From an uncultured Clostridium sp. (GTDB lineage Bacteria; Bacillota; Clostridia; Lachnospirales; Lachnospiraceae): a stretch of DNA of 57,642 nt. Below the pieces are notes generated by a model. The model was not told the DNA's origin and did no database searches. It worked only from the letters and a program-made list of their open reading frames with translations. Numbering within the stretch: the first letter of the stretch is position 1; each line of letters begins with the position of its first letter. The position numbers and the translations under genes are program-made. The stretch is taken from the NCBI GenBank assembly GCA_946553025.1, contig CAMNRM010000032.1, positions 1 to 57,642 on the forward strand, in the 5' to 3' direction. This document shows positions 1-8,706 of this stretch, piece after piece.

Positions 1-163
1 AAAAGTGCAGGGGAAAGTCTGCCCTTTGGGTTCCCCAGGTAAAGTTACACTATCGTCCTCTGAGAATTGGCTTGAAAAAAAGAAGTTATTTGAGTATAAT
101 GAAATCGTGGCAGAGGAAGAGTATTTGATAAAACGCCTATCATATATTTATGCAGAAAGGTAG
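1..163 (+). CDS. 3' end of an unidentified ORF cut by the window edge
   Basis: One frame is open from the first base to the TAG at 161-163; the last residues read ...NEIVAEEEYLIKRLSYIYAER. It ends 3 bp before the Rpn-like gene at 167, so the two could be co-transcribed. I do not recognise the family. The frame also runs through the 22-bp direct repeat at 32-53, so part of it may be mobile-element debris rather than a gene. Confidence 0.25.
   Translation, partial: KVQGKVCPLGSPGKVTLSSSENWLEKKKLFEYNEIVAEEEYLIKRLSYIYAER
32..53 (+). repeat. 22-bp direct repeat, copy 1
   Basis: Identical to 1610-1631 (core CCCCAGGTAAAGTTACACTA). The two copies enclose about 1.56 kb containing the Rpn-family gene and a decayed serine recombinase, as an insertion scar or element end would. 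Confidence 0.75.
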
Positions 164-166
164 TGG

Positions 167-1153
167 ATGCCGTTGAAAGCAGATACAATTACAAAGGATT
201 ATGTAAAAGATGCGTGCGTATTTGCCGACATTTTTAATTACTACATCTATGGAGGGCGGCAGGTGATCCAGCCAGAGCAGCTTACAGAGCGTGATTCCAC
301 GAAAATTGCACTGCCATATGGTTCGGACGGCGCTGTAGTCCCCGTCCAAAAATTCCGTGATGTGCAGAAGCTATATGCAGTAATGACAGACGGGAAGATG
401 GAATATGTGCTTTACGGTGCGGAGTCACAGGCAGAGATTCATTATGCCATGCCCGTAAAGAACAATCTTTATGATGCTCTGGAGTATGCAGGGCAGGTAG
501 AAGAGGCGGCAAAGTCGCATCGAAAGGAAATGAAGAGGAAAAGGGAGCAAGGGGAAACATCTGCTGAAGAAGGCGGAAAAACACCAAGCGCGGGTGAATT
601 CTTAAGCGGTTTCTGGGTGGAGGACAGACTGATACCTTCCATCACGGTGACTATATTTTTCGGTTCGGAAGAATGGGATGGACCGTTAAGCCTGTTTGAG
701 ATGATGAATGTTTCAGACCCAGATGTACTTGCCTGTATGGATAATTACCATGTGCGGTTGATCGCACCGGCACAGATGACGGACGAGGAGATTATGAAAT
801 TCCAGTCCAGCCTGCGGGAGGTCATGCTGTTCATTAAGTATTCAAAAGACAGGGAGAACTTAAGCAGAGTGCTGATGACCAATGAAAAGCGTTTCCGGGA
901 GTTGGAGCGTAGGGCGGCGGATGTGATTGAAGCAATTACAAATTCAGGCATAAAATATGATAAAAGTGAAGAGGTGGTTGATGTGTGTCAGGCGATTCAG
1001 GAAATAAGAAAAGAATCCGAGCAGAAGAAAGCGATGGAAATAGCCAGGAATTTTTATAATCTTGGGGTTGATGTTGAAAAGATTTCTCAAGGCGTAGGTT
1101 ATGCAGTAGAAACTGTAAAAGAATGGCTTGGGCTTTCCAGTGATGCCAAATGA
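167..1153 (+). CDS. Rpn-family (PD-(D/E)XK) recombination-promoting nuclease / putative transposase
   Basis: 328 aa. Residues about 15-100 resemble the N-terminal nuclease domain of the Rpn/transposase-like family that is abundant in Lachnospiraceae: FADIFNYYIYGG, then LPYGSDGAVVPVQ and YAVMTDGKMEYVLYGAE. After a charged low-complexity linker (about 120-145), a second conserved segment with IPSITVTIFFGSEEWDGP follows. The C-terminal third is helical and charged. An AAAGG sequence lies upstream of the ATG. Known family: Rpn proteins are DNA endonucleases linked to RecA-independent recombination and proposed phage defence. Catalytic residues were not confidently assigned. The flanking 22-bp repeats and recombinase relic suggest it came in on a mobile element. 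Confidence 0.75.
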   Translation: MPLKADTITKDYVKDACVFADIFNYYIYGGRQVIQPEQLTERDSTKIALPYGSDGAVVPVQKFRDVQKLYAVMTDGKMEYVLYGAESQAEIHYAMPVKNNLYDALEYAGQVEEAAKSHRKEMKRKREQGETSAEEGGKTPSAGEFLSGFWVEDRLIPSITVTIFFGSEEWDGPLSLFEMMNVSDPDVLACMDNYHVRLIAPAQMTDEEIMKFQSSLREVMLFIKYSKDRENLSRVLMTNEKRFRELERRAADVIEAITNSGIKYDKSEEVVDVCQAIQEIRKESEQKKAMEIARNFYNLGVDVEKISQGVGYAVETVKEWLGLSSDAK

Positions 1154-1249
1154 GAAGTAGTATATTCGAATAGATTAATGAAAGCACATGATTTCTGCAA
1201 TGGGAGGTTGTGTGCTTTTTTGTGACTTGTTTGGGAAAGAATAGGGGGG

Positions 1250-1480
1250 AGCACTTTGAAACGGCGAAAGCACGGCTGGAGGAAGTGCAAGCAGCCATCA
1301 CGGAGAAACAGGCATAGCGGAAAATGATGGAAAACTTTAAGGATGTGCTACAGAGTCTGCCGGAGCAGGTGGATTATTTTGATGAGGCAGCCTGGTATGC
1401 TATGGTGAAGTTCGTGATGGTCTACGGCAAGGCTGATGTGTGATTCACCTTCAAAAACGTAATGGAGATTAAAGTGTAAT
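1250..1480 (+). pseudogene. relic of the C-terminus of a large serine recombinase
   Basis: Translation gives AKARLEEVQAAITEKQA, a stop, then SLPEQVDYFDEAAWYAMV, VYGKADV, another stop, and FTFKNVMEIKV. This order matches the extreme C-terminus of large serine site-specific recombinases (leucine-rich coil, FDE-x-LW, then FTFK-x-G-x-E). At least two in-frame stops and no catalytic N-terminus remain, so it is dead. It shows that the left part of the window has been hit repeatedly by mobile elements. Confidence 0.6.
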
Positions 1481-1609
1481 CCCCAGGAGTGTGCCGCAAG
1501 GGATTTAAAAATACAAACTTGAACTCGTTTCTCTAGGTTTAAATGCATTAGCTATTGCTTTTTGCTGCGTTAATAGCTGTAAAGACAAAGGATGGGCTGT
1601 CTATCAAGA

Positions 1610-1631
1610 TCCCCAGGTAAAGTTACACTAT
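1610..1631 (+). repeat. 22-bp direct repeat, copy 2
   Basis: Second perfect copy of the sequence at 32-53. The stretch 1480-1960 holds this repeat, the hairpin at 1667-1700 and otherwise no gene I can support. Confidence 0.75.
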
Positions 1632-1666
1632 TGAAATTAAGTAAACTATCTAAAATAAATTTACAG

Positions 1667-1700
1667 ATATCCGTCGCATCTGACCTGATGCGGCGGATAT
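1667..1700 (+). terminator. 13-bp hairpin in the intergenic stretch
   Basis: ATATCCGTCGCAT pairs with ATGCGGCGGATAT (one G-T pair) across an 8-nt loop. It is followed by TTTATG rather than a long T run, so it is a weak terminator or another structured site. Confidence 0.4.
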
Positions 1701-1959
1701 TTATGTTATGAAGTATTTATTACGCGCAGCTTAGTAATGAGTCCCTGTAGGTATATAGAAAGGCTGTAAATCCACAGTATAAACATCACCAAGGTTATGC
1801 ACACCATTTTCGTTCGTTGCCTTGTCTGCTTTAGAGGTATCCTGGCAGGAAACCGTATGGGTGTTTTTTGCCCTCAGGTAAGACTAAAGCAAAAATAATC
1901 ACACGCATGGTCTGTCCCATCCCCATACTTTAAACGAACAAATATAAGGCAAAGCTGGC

Positions 1960-4578
1960 GTGCCAGCCATGAGAAATAATATGGGAAATACAGAATATTC
2001 CATCAGCAAAAATAACCAGGCAGGAAAGAATGCGCAGATGAAGCAGCTGAAGGGGCGGATACTCCTCAGCGCTGTTCTGGCAGACAGCAGATCCAGAATT
2101 GGATGGAGATACTGCGGACATCAGAATGATGATATCTCCTATGCCATGTCTTCAATCGAACCAGGTACAGAGTACCAAACTGCCATGACGTTGATGAACC
2201 TCCATGACACCGGATGTTTCCTGAAAGTCATAATAGATACTATTTCAAATCACGATAACAAAGGAATAGGAGCAAAAAAAGCCAAAGCGGCAGTTCAAAT
2301 TCTGCATCAGCTAGGGCGGCATAAAGAAAATCTGAATGAAATCGGCATGCTGCCGCAAACAGATAGGAAACTCCCTTGTATGAAAGCCTATATTTCTGCG
2401 TTTGCGTGGGCATCGAATGCAGGGGCAGAAGAGTTGTTTTTATCCTTAGAAAGGAAACGGCTGATTCATGTCCTGACGGAGAGTTCCGACACAGAACTCT
2501 ACTTATTCCAGCTGCTCCCTTTCTTTGCGTGTACGGGATATATCTTTCATATCATGGAAAACCATGAAGTGAAAAATACTTTGGTGCAGGTTGATCTGGA
2601 GAAGCTGCGTCTGGAAGAAAAACGATTGCTTGGCAGCAGGCAGTTTCTGGCAAGTCGGATTTTAAAAAGTGTGACCAGTTACGCCGCAAAATACGCTATA
2701 TCTGTATGCGCAGAAAACCACGAGGCATTCCTATTCCTGGAATACCTGGCTAAGTCATTACCAGAAAGGACATGGGACGAAGCTATATATGATTCGAAAA
2801 ATATCATAGATGCCAAGATGTATATCCAGACGATGGAACTTTTAACAGACTATCCCCGTTACCAGACTAAGACGCTTACCCTTATAGCCTGGACTAAATA
2901 TGACAGGGTTTTCGTCAAAACCCTCTATAAAAAAATACAGACGACTCCCAGGCAGTATGTCAATGAAACGGAAAGACTTTCATTGTGTATGACTGCCGCA
3001 TGGGTTCTTGGCAGAGATGACGTCCTTAAATTCGAAGATTCCGCATGGTGGGATGATAGCTATGAGGGAACCATCTTGTATGCCATGATCCATAAATGGG
3101 ATCGGTTTCTTTCCGGACTTGCAGATAGCGAAAAACTACAGGCTGTCGTTGCTTACCTTGGCACGAAATGCAGCCAGATTAACGCAAATCTGCTGAGCGA
3201 CAGACAGCTGATTAAGATTTGTGAACAAGACATGCTTTCAGCTCCCTTCCCAGAATGGATGAAATCTGCGACTTATGACCAGATTCGTGCGTTTCATGAG
3301 ATTCAGCAATCCACAGATATGAGACTTAAGGCTTCCCTTACTGGGATATTCCAGAAGCTGTCAGAAAGCCTACGACCAGAAACAGCAGGAAAACGGATGC
3401 TTCAGTTCGTTCAAGCGAGGAACTCTTGCACAGACAGGCATGAAATCAGCACACAGGAAGCAGAAGAGATCGTTTCCTGCCTGTGCGAGAAAGACCTTTA
3501 CGCATGGGCAGCAGGAATGTTCTCTTTTAAGCCCAGTCATGTGTTGGCATCCATGGCACTCCCGCATATCCGGGGGAACAGAGTCTTTTCAGAAGCAAAA
3601 ACAGAGCAGGATGTATTGTTTGTTTTAAGGAATCTGGATTTTTGCAGGGACGGTTTGGAAAAGGCAAAAGAAATGTTCTGCCAGACAGACTGTAACGTGC
3701 TTGAATTAAAAGAAAAGCTCCAGTTTGAAGATGCCTTCTACCAAAAATACAGGAAAGAAAGCACCGAATTTCTGCTTGCCAGTGCGGATATTGCCAGAAC
3801 ATACGCAGATGGCCTGAATGAGTCAGATCTTAAAAAATTCCGGCTCATCGTGAAGGCAGCCATGTGCAGGAAATTAAAAGAACTTAAATTCCATGATGGG
3901 GACTTAAAAAACGAAATCGGTTTTCCTGTAGATGAAAAAACTACAGATGCATGGATTTGCGATATGAATAACACCTGCAAAGATAAATTTCATGGAGTAT
4001 GTATGGAAGATTCTTCTTTTAATGGGATCATGACCATAGGAGATAGGCCGCATTATACCTGCATGAATTATCGGGATGGAAGTTACAGGAAGTGTCTTAT
4101 GTCCTATTTTGACGCAAATAAGAAAATTTTGTACCGAATCGATGGAAGTGGAAAGACGATAGCAAGAGCGATTTTTCGTTTCACTAAAGCATCTTATATG
4201 AATTTGCAGAAACATGGGAGCCGACTGGAATTTATAGATGTGGAAGACACAACGGAAATTAATGAGTTTCCAATTCTTTTCCTGGAGAGGATGTATTCAG
4301 GCTATCAGGGACAGGATAGGAAAATACTCGCTAAAAGCGTAATCCAGGCCGCTAAAGAAAAAGCATCCAGTATGGGTATCACACTGGTACTGGCACATGA
4401 CTATCTTAATTTTGTAGACATAAACGAGAATTCTTTTATATCAGGACATCTCTCATTCTATATTACAAAGTCAAAATCTTCAGCACAATATCTGGATTCT
4501 TTTGGCGGGGAGAAAACCTCTGCTTATGGAGAAGACTGCTATATGAAGGCAGACTGTTTCATATGTACGACTAATTAA
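1960..4578 (+). CDS. unrecognised 872-aa protein of the accessory region
   Basis: A long, clean frame with codon use like its accessory neighbours. I cannot assign a family. It starts with GTG at 1960 or ATG at 1969; neither has a strong ribosome site (AAGG near 1946). Most of the length (about 60-640) is helical and repeat-like, as in helical scaffold proteins, with no Walker or nuclease motif seen. The last 200 residues form a different, alpha/beta-looking domain with scattered Cys (CDMNNTCKDKFHGVC; PHYTCMNYRDGSYRKCLM) and RIDGSGKTIARAIFRFTK. No signal peptide or membrane segment. A 35-nt CRISPR spacer (34582-34616) resembles codons near 3733-3767. It is probably cargo of the integrative element that ends with the recombinases at 10151. 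Confidence 0.7.
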   Translation: MPAMRNNMGNTEYSISKNNQAGKNAQMKQLKGRILLSAVLADSRSRIGWRYCGHQNDDISYAMSSIEPGTEYQTAMTLMNLHDTGCFLKVIIDTISNHDNKGIGAKKAKAAVQILHQLGRHKENLNEIGMLPQTDRKLPCMKAYISAFAWASNAGAEELFLSLERKRLIHVLTESSDTELYLFQLLPFFACTGYIFHIMENHEVKNTLVQVDLEKLRLEEKRLLGSRQFLASRILKSVTSYAAKYAISVCAENHEAFLFLEYLAKSLPERTWDEAIYDSKNIIDAKMYIQTMELLTDYPRYQTKTLTLIAWTKYDRVFVKTLYKKIQTTPRQYVNETERLSLCMTAAWVLGRDDVLKFEDSAWWDDSYEGTILYAMIHKWDRFLSGLADSEKLQAVVAYLGTKCSQINANLLSDRQLIKICEQDMLSAPFPEWMKSATYDQIRAFHEIQQSTDMRLKASLTGIFQKLSESLRPETAGKRMLQFVQARNSCTDRHEISTQEAEEIVSCLCEKDLYAWAAGMFSFKPSHVLASMALPHIRGNRVFSEAKTEQDVLFVLRNLDFCRDGLEKAKEMFCQTDCNVLELKEKLQFEDAFYQKYRKESTEFLLASADIARTYADGLNESDLKKFRLIVKAAMCRKLKELKFHDGDLKNEIGFPVDEKTTDAWICDMNNTCKDKFHGVCMEDSSFNGIMTIGDRPHYTCMNYRDGSYRKCLMSYFDANKKILYRIDGSGKTIARAIFRFTKASYMNLQKHGSRLEFIDVEDTTEINEFPILFLERMYSGYQGQDRKILAKSVIQAAKEKASSMGITLVLAHDYLNFVDINENSFISGHLSFYITKSKSSAQYLDSFGGEKTSAYGEDCYMKADCFICTTN

Positions 4579-4804
4579 TCAAAGAGCAGGAACAAAAATT
4601 TAAAACAAAAAAACAATTCCAGAAATAAAGGCCGAAAAGGTAACAAGAAAAAATGATATAAAAATTAGTAGAAAAATAATATATCTAGCTTTTTGAAGGG
4701 CATCTGAAAACAAACAGGTGCTCTTTTTTGGCAAAAAATCGTGCCTGTATTGACATACTTTTAATGGCAACAAAATTTATAAGGAACAGAGAAAGGGAAA
4801 GCTT

Positions 4805-4972
4805 ATGCAAAAAACAAAACCAAAAGAAACAAAGCAGAGAACTAGCAAGCTTTACGCTGACACAGAACTTGGGCAGCTTGTTGCCTACTTAAATGGAAAA
4901 ACCATTCTCCTGGAGGCACAGGATCTGGACAAGGATGATCGGGCAGAATGGAAAAAGGAGGAGAGCGCATGA
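4805..4972 (+). CDS. small hypothetical protein (55 aa)
   Basis: ATG at 4805 to TGA at 4970-4972. Reads MQKTKPKETKQ then DTELGQLVAYLNGKTI and ends EWKKEESA. The stop overlaps the next start as ATGA (4969-4972), typical of translationally coupled genes, which supports both. Basic N-terminus, acidic C-terminus, soluble. No family recognised. The 225 bp upstream (4579-4804) hold a weak GGGCATCTGAAAACAAACAGGTGCTC hairpin-like stretch and no gene. Confidence 0.6.
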   Translation: MQKTKPKETKQRTSKLYADTELGQLVAYLNGKTILLEAQDLDKDDRAEWKKEESA

Positions 4973-5607
4973 AACACCTGATGATCGTGATAACAAAAGA
5001 CTACGCAGAAGGAAAGTATGAAATTCCGGATGTGTATCCTGTCAAAGGGGATATCAACAGGGATTGTGACAAGGAACGTGCATCCGCTATTTTAGGTATG
5101 CTCTATCAAAAGTATCTGGAAACAGAAGAACAGGAATCCGCAATTCCTATCGACCATAAGCGCACGTTCTGCCAAGAAGCTGACGGGTATGCGCAGATCA
5201 CATGGGAAAATGGAGACGTTCACCGGTATTTTCTGACAGATTCTCAGGATGTCCCGGGTTTTGAAGACTCATGTCGTAATCATGAAGATGCAAATATTAA
5301 TAAAATGGAAGTTACCCCCTGGTGTGGACAGGTGCTGCGTTTGTCTACGGTCCATATTCTGCCGGAAGATGTGGATTTCCTGGCACAGCCGATGAATTCC
5401 GACAAACTTCAAATCTTCCCGAACAACGATAGCTGTGTCATGCATATCACAGATGCAGAGGAGGTTCTGGAGCATGACCTGCCATTGTGTGTTAAGGATT
5501 GCATTCGATATGCATGGAAAAAAGGTTACCCATGGATTTATTTTGGGTACGAAGGAAAAGAACAGGCTGGGCTGCCGACATACCGTTCTGCATGGGATAG
5601 GATATGA
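4969..5607 (+). CDS. hypothetical protein (212 aa)
   Basis: Start chosen at ATG 4969 because AAAAAGGAGG lies directly upstream and the codon overlaps the previous stop; a longer frame from 4948 has no such site. Begins MKHLMIVITKDYAEGKYEIP. Contains several Asp/Glu-rich segments and a C-terminal YFGYEGKEQAGLPTYRSAWD. No signal peptide, membrane segment or catalytic motif that I recognise. Second gene of a probable operon 4805-6677. Confidence 0.65.
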   Translation: MKHLMIVITKDYAEGKYEIPDVYPVKGDINRDCDKERASAILGMLYQKYLETEEQESAIPIDHKRTFCQEADGYAQITWENGDVHRYFLTDSQDVPGFEDSCRNHEDANINKMEVTPWCGQVLRLSTVHILPEDVDFLAQPMNSDKLQIFPNNDSCVMHITDAEEVLEHDLPLCVKDCIRYAWKKGYPWIYFGYEGKEQAGLPTYRSAWDRI

Positions 5608-5708
5608 AACATGAAAAAGCACCTTGACATCTTTCATTGCGCAAAAGGAAGGCAAAGGCTACCATGATGGAATAGAATCATAGGAAATAACAGGAGGTAC
5701 CAAATTTA

Positions 5709-6677
5709 ATGGAAAATAAAGAAAACGAGAAGGCCCGGAAGTATGCTGGGCAGTTAATCAGCATTAAGCGTAAAACGACGATCCTTAGCGTGAATGATAG
5801 GCTATCCCATGTGGATGAGTCAGCAGAAGCGACTTACTTAGAACTTCTACATCCAGCTGCAGTATACCGAATGTCCATCCTAGGAGATATCCAGAAAGGA
5901 TTGTCAGCCATAGCGAATATTCGTCCAGAAGATATCCGACTGTTGTCTATGCGACTAAAATTTACAGAAAAGATACGATTTGATAGCGAAGTATTAAGAA
6001 AAAACAGTGTTCCTGCAAATGGAAATGCGGCTTTCGGATCAGATGCCTTTACTGTTGTATTTGCAATGGGACGTCTGAAAGGAAAAACACCTGGCGGCTA
6101 CCTAAGTGAATCAACGGATAAGGATGCTGCTGTAAAGGAACTGCAAAGTCAGTATGACTTTCTTGCCCAAAACATTGCAAAATACAGTGGAAACCAGAAG
6201 ATGATGAATGCCATAAAGAATGCTATTGAGTATTATGATCTGGGAGCACTGGACGAAAACGCTATTGCTCCATCTACAGAAGAGGATATCTCTGAAGTGG
6301 TTCTTTATGCATCGCCAGAGAAAACGTTCCGGAAAGATACCAAAACTCTGCTCGACGGACGAAAACTGACAAAATGTTACCAAATTCAAATTTTATTCAT
6401 CCCATCAAATGAGTACCCATACCAGGTGATGATACGGAACAGATATGGTCTGATTGACAAGGACCCAAAGAATGGACTTGAGAGAATTCGGTCGGTAGAG
6501 AAAGAAGTTTCTGAACCCATACAGTACAAAATGTCACTGACATCAGGGGAGATGGTTTCTGTAATAGGTGTAATGGAGGAAAACTTAGATTATTATAAAT
6601 CATGTGTCTATAAACGCATGCGAACAATCGACAAGAATTATCAGGAGGCCAATAGAAAAGCCTGGAAACCACAATAA
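5709..6677 (+). CDS. hypothetical protein (322 aa) of the integrative element
   Basis: AGGAGG sits ten bases upstream of the ATG. The protein is soluble with alternating helical and beta segments; landmarks are AGQLISIKRKTTILSV, FGSDAFTVVFAMGRLKGKTPGGYL and SLTSGEMVSVIGVMEENLDYY. Family not recognised. It lies in the same direction as, and between, the small coupled genes and the excisionase/integrase cassette, so a role in maintenance of the element is possible but unproven. Confidence 0.65.
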   Translation: MENKENEKARKYAGQLISIKRKTTILSVNDRLSHVDESAEATYLELLHPAAVYRMSILGDIQKGLSAIANIRPEDIRLLSMRLKFTEKIRFDSEVLRKNSVPANGNAAFGSDAFTVVFAMGRLKGKTPGGYLSESTDKDAAVKELQSQYDFLAQNIAKYSGNQKMMNAIKNAIEYYDLGALDENAIAPSTEEDISEVVLYASPEKTFRKDTKTLLDGRKLTKCYQIQILFIPSNEYPYQVMIRNRYGLIDKDPKNGLERIRSVEKEVSEPIQYKMSLTSGEMVSVIGVMEENLDYYKSCVYKRMRTIDKNYQEANRKAWKPQ

Positions 6678-6700
6678 ACGGAATTCTATTCATCCCCAGA

Positions 6701-6728
6701 TAAGAGGCAGAGCTAATTGTGCCTCTTA
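6701..6728 (+). terminator. terminator-like hairpin after the 322-aa gene
   Basis: TAAGAGGCA pairs with TGCCTCTTA over a short loop, followed by TTTACT. Right position to end the 4805-6677 operon. Confidence 0.5.
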
Positions 6729-6805
6729 TTTACTGTGAAAGTCCATCACCAATTAGGCGATTCAATTCAGGTATTTCAAGTGCGCCCTCCGCAGTCAAGG
6801 AATAT

Positions 6806-6857
6806 GGATACCAAGGTATCCGTGCTTCGGCGCGAGAGTCCGGCTCGCCGGACTCTC
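6806..6857 (+). repeat. twin perfect hairpins between operon and excisionase genes
   Basis: GGATACC-AA-GGTATCC (6806-6821) is followed by GAGAGTCCGG-CTCG-CCGGACTCTC (6834-6857), both perfect. No immediate T run on the plus strand. Could be a regulatory leader for the excisionase/integrase genes or a DNA site read by a recombinase or relaxase. Confidence 0.6.
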
Positions 6858-6962
6858 TGTTCTAAAAAAATTCTCATCTGCGGAATGAGAACTATGCCAG
6901 CTAAAGTATTAGACATATTTTCATCGTAGAGAATACAAAAAAGAAAGGATGGAGTTGAACAA

Positions 6963-7139
6963 ATGGAAAACAGTGAACAGCGCCAGGTATATCAAATTAC
7001 TGATGTACAAGTAATCCTCAAAATTCAAAAATCCGCCGCATACAGTTTTATCAAGCAGGTATATAAGACAGGAAATCCTTTTCATGTCGTAAAGATAGGG
7101 GCCTCTTACCGCATTCCTCGTACAGGTTTTGACAGATGA
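6963..7139 (+). CDS. excisionase-like HTH protein, copy 1 (58 aa)
   Basis: ATG at 6963, TGA at 7137-7139. Pattern QITDVQVILKIQKSAAYSFI...VYKTGNPFHVVKIGASYRIP matches the short winged-helix excisionase / AlpA-type fold (tyrosine-recombinase directionality factors): an N-terminal helix-turn-helix and a basic wing that ends with a fixed SYRIP. It is a clear paralogue of the next gene, with which it shares the KxxAAYxxxxxVYxxxxPFxxxKIGxxYRIP frame. Confidence 0.65.
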   Translation: MENSEQRQVYQITDVQVILKIQKSAAYSFIKQVYKTGNPFHVVKIGASYRIPRTGFDR

Positions 7140-7355
7140 GTGAATGGCGAGAATACCAGAGGTGAACCAGCAGTTTACGACATCAGGCAGCTTCAAAATA
7201 TCTTGGGAATCAAACGTACTGCCGCATACAACCTGGTTACAAAAGTATATCTGGCACAAGCACCTTTCAGGATTCTGAAAATCGGTTCTTTGTACCGCAT
7301 TCCGCAATATAGCCTTGATAATTGGCTGAATGGGAAAACGGAATGTGAAAAATGA
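7140..7355 (+). CDS. excisionase-like HTH protein, copy 2 (71 aa)
   Basis: GTG at 7140 directly abuts the TGA of copy 1, so translation is probably coupled. Sequence YDIRQLQNILGIKRTAAYNL, then PFRILKIGSLYRIPQYSLDNWL: helix-turn-helix plus wing, one helix longer at the C-terminus than copy 1. Lies just upstream of the tandem recombinases and is the natural directionality factor for one of them. Confidence 0.7.
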   Translation: MNGENTRGEPAVYDIRQLQNILGIKRTAAYNLVTKVYLAQAPFRILKIGSLYRIPQYSLDNWLNGKTECEK

Positions 7356-7431
7356 AGAAAATGATAGAGCCTTAAGCAAGAATGTGGTATGATAATAGTA
7401 TTCATGCATATAGAGGCTCTAAGGAGCTAAT

Positions 7432-8706
7432 ATGGAAAAGAAAAAACAAGAAAGTCCAGTATTTTACGAACCAGCTGATGAATTATGGCATTACTATCAA
7501 AAATACTTAACAACCAATTTGCAGATTGAATTCCGGGTAAGTAAGGAGGGATATGCAACACCGGAAGATGCAATGTATTCCTATCTCCAGGATTCTGAAA
7601 CTTTTTCCGATAAAATGAAGGCTTTAAAGAATAAACAGCCTGGAAATATTGATTTCCGTCAAGAATTGATAAACTGGTACCACAATACCCATCTGGCGAT
7701 GATCAGCGGTTCCACAGTGGTCACATCTTCTTATGTGCTTTATCATTTTATCCTACCGAACCTCGGACTCCTTGGAGATAAAAAGCTTGACTGGGTCACA
7801 GCAAAGGATATTAACAAGCTACTCCATAGTCTTGATCAATGTTGTGATACAGCTAAGGCTCAATCATATAAATTTTTAAATATTTTCTTCAAGGAAATGT
7901 ATTTAGACCAAAAGATTCGGGCTAACCCAATGGAACTTGCAACTCCGTACTATTTCAAAAGTGACCGAAAAGAGGTTCCAAGTTACACCGAAAAAGAACT
8001 TATAACGCTTCTTGTATATGCAAAGGAAACTATACACTTTTTTGAGATTTATCTAATGCTCCTTGGCCTTCGTACCGGAGAAATACGAGGACTTAAAGAA
8101 ACGGATTTTAATAAAGCTGAAAAGACAATCCATATCCAGCGCCAGATTGTCCGTCAAGATGAAACCATTTATTCCGCAAATGGGGAAGTCAGCGTAAAAA
8201 AAGTAGGAGTGATTGTCAAAGCTCCGAAAACCGAAAGCAGCCATCGCATCATTCGGGTTCCTGACGTGACATTTGATTTATTAAAGAAACGAAAAAAAGA
8301 CATTAGGGACGCAAAAAAAAGAAGAGAAGAAAACGGATTATGCTGGGATAATACTTTTGCTACTTATATTTGCAGGTCGGATACAGGGAAGATCAAATCA
8401 GAGTCAACCCTGACTAGCGCATTGAAAAGGATATGTTCTTCCGCAAAAATCCCGATTGTGAGCCCGCATGACCTAAGGCATATCACAGCAACATTAATGT
8501 TTGAATATGCCCTCAGCGGCACTGCACAGCCTTCAGATGAGATTCTAAAAAAGGTTTCCGAATATTTAGGCCATTCTTCTACGAATATTACTTTTGATAT
8601 TTATATGGATTACGTACAGAATTTAAGCAGAATCCGTCAGGTTTCTGAAAACCTGATCGATCCTTTCAATGAATTATCAAAGCAGAAAGGACGGATATAT
8701 CAATGA
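7432..8706 (+). CDS. tyrosine recombinase / phage-type integrase 1 (424 aa)
   Basis: Site-specific DNA recombinase. N-terminal SAM-like core-binding domain about 75-170, catalytic domain about 180-400. Catalytic set visible: Arg in GLRTGEIRGL, HxxR in SPHDLRHITATLM, the LGHSS box in SEYLGHSSTNITFDIYMDYV, with nucleophile Tyr there. GGAG precedes the ATG (AAGGAGCTAATATGG). Its last codons overlap the next recombinase start as ATGA at 8703-8706. Together with two excisionase-like genes it forms the mobility cassette of the element lying to its left. Confidence 0.9.
   Translation: MEKKKQESPVFYEPADELWHYYQKYLTTNLQIEFRVSKEGYATPEDAMYSYLQDSETFSDKMKALKNKQPGNIDFRQELINWYHNTHLAMISGSTVVTSSYVLYHFILPNLGLLGDKKLDWVTAKDINKLLHSLDQCCDTAKAQSYKFLNIFFKEMYLDQKIRANPMELATPYYFKSDRKEVPSYTEKELITLLVYAKETIHFFEIYLMLLGLRTGEIRGLKETDFNKAEKTIHIQRQIVRQDETIYSANGEVSVKKVGVIVKAPKTESSHRIIRVPDVTFDLLKKRKKDIRDAKKRREENGLCWDNTFATYICRSDTGKIKSESTLTSALKRICSSAKIPIVSPHDLRHITATLMFEYALSGTAQPSDEILKKVSEYLGHSSTNITFDIYMDYVQNLSRIRQVSENLIDPFNELSKQKGRIYQ

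Noticed and set aside
3440-3802. Short ORFs on both strands inside the 872-aa gene
   Set aside because: They lack ribosome sites and overlap a long continuous frame.
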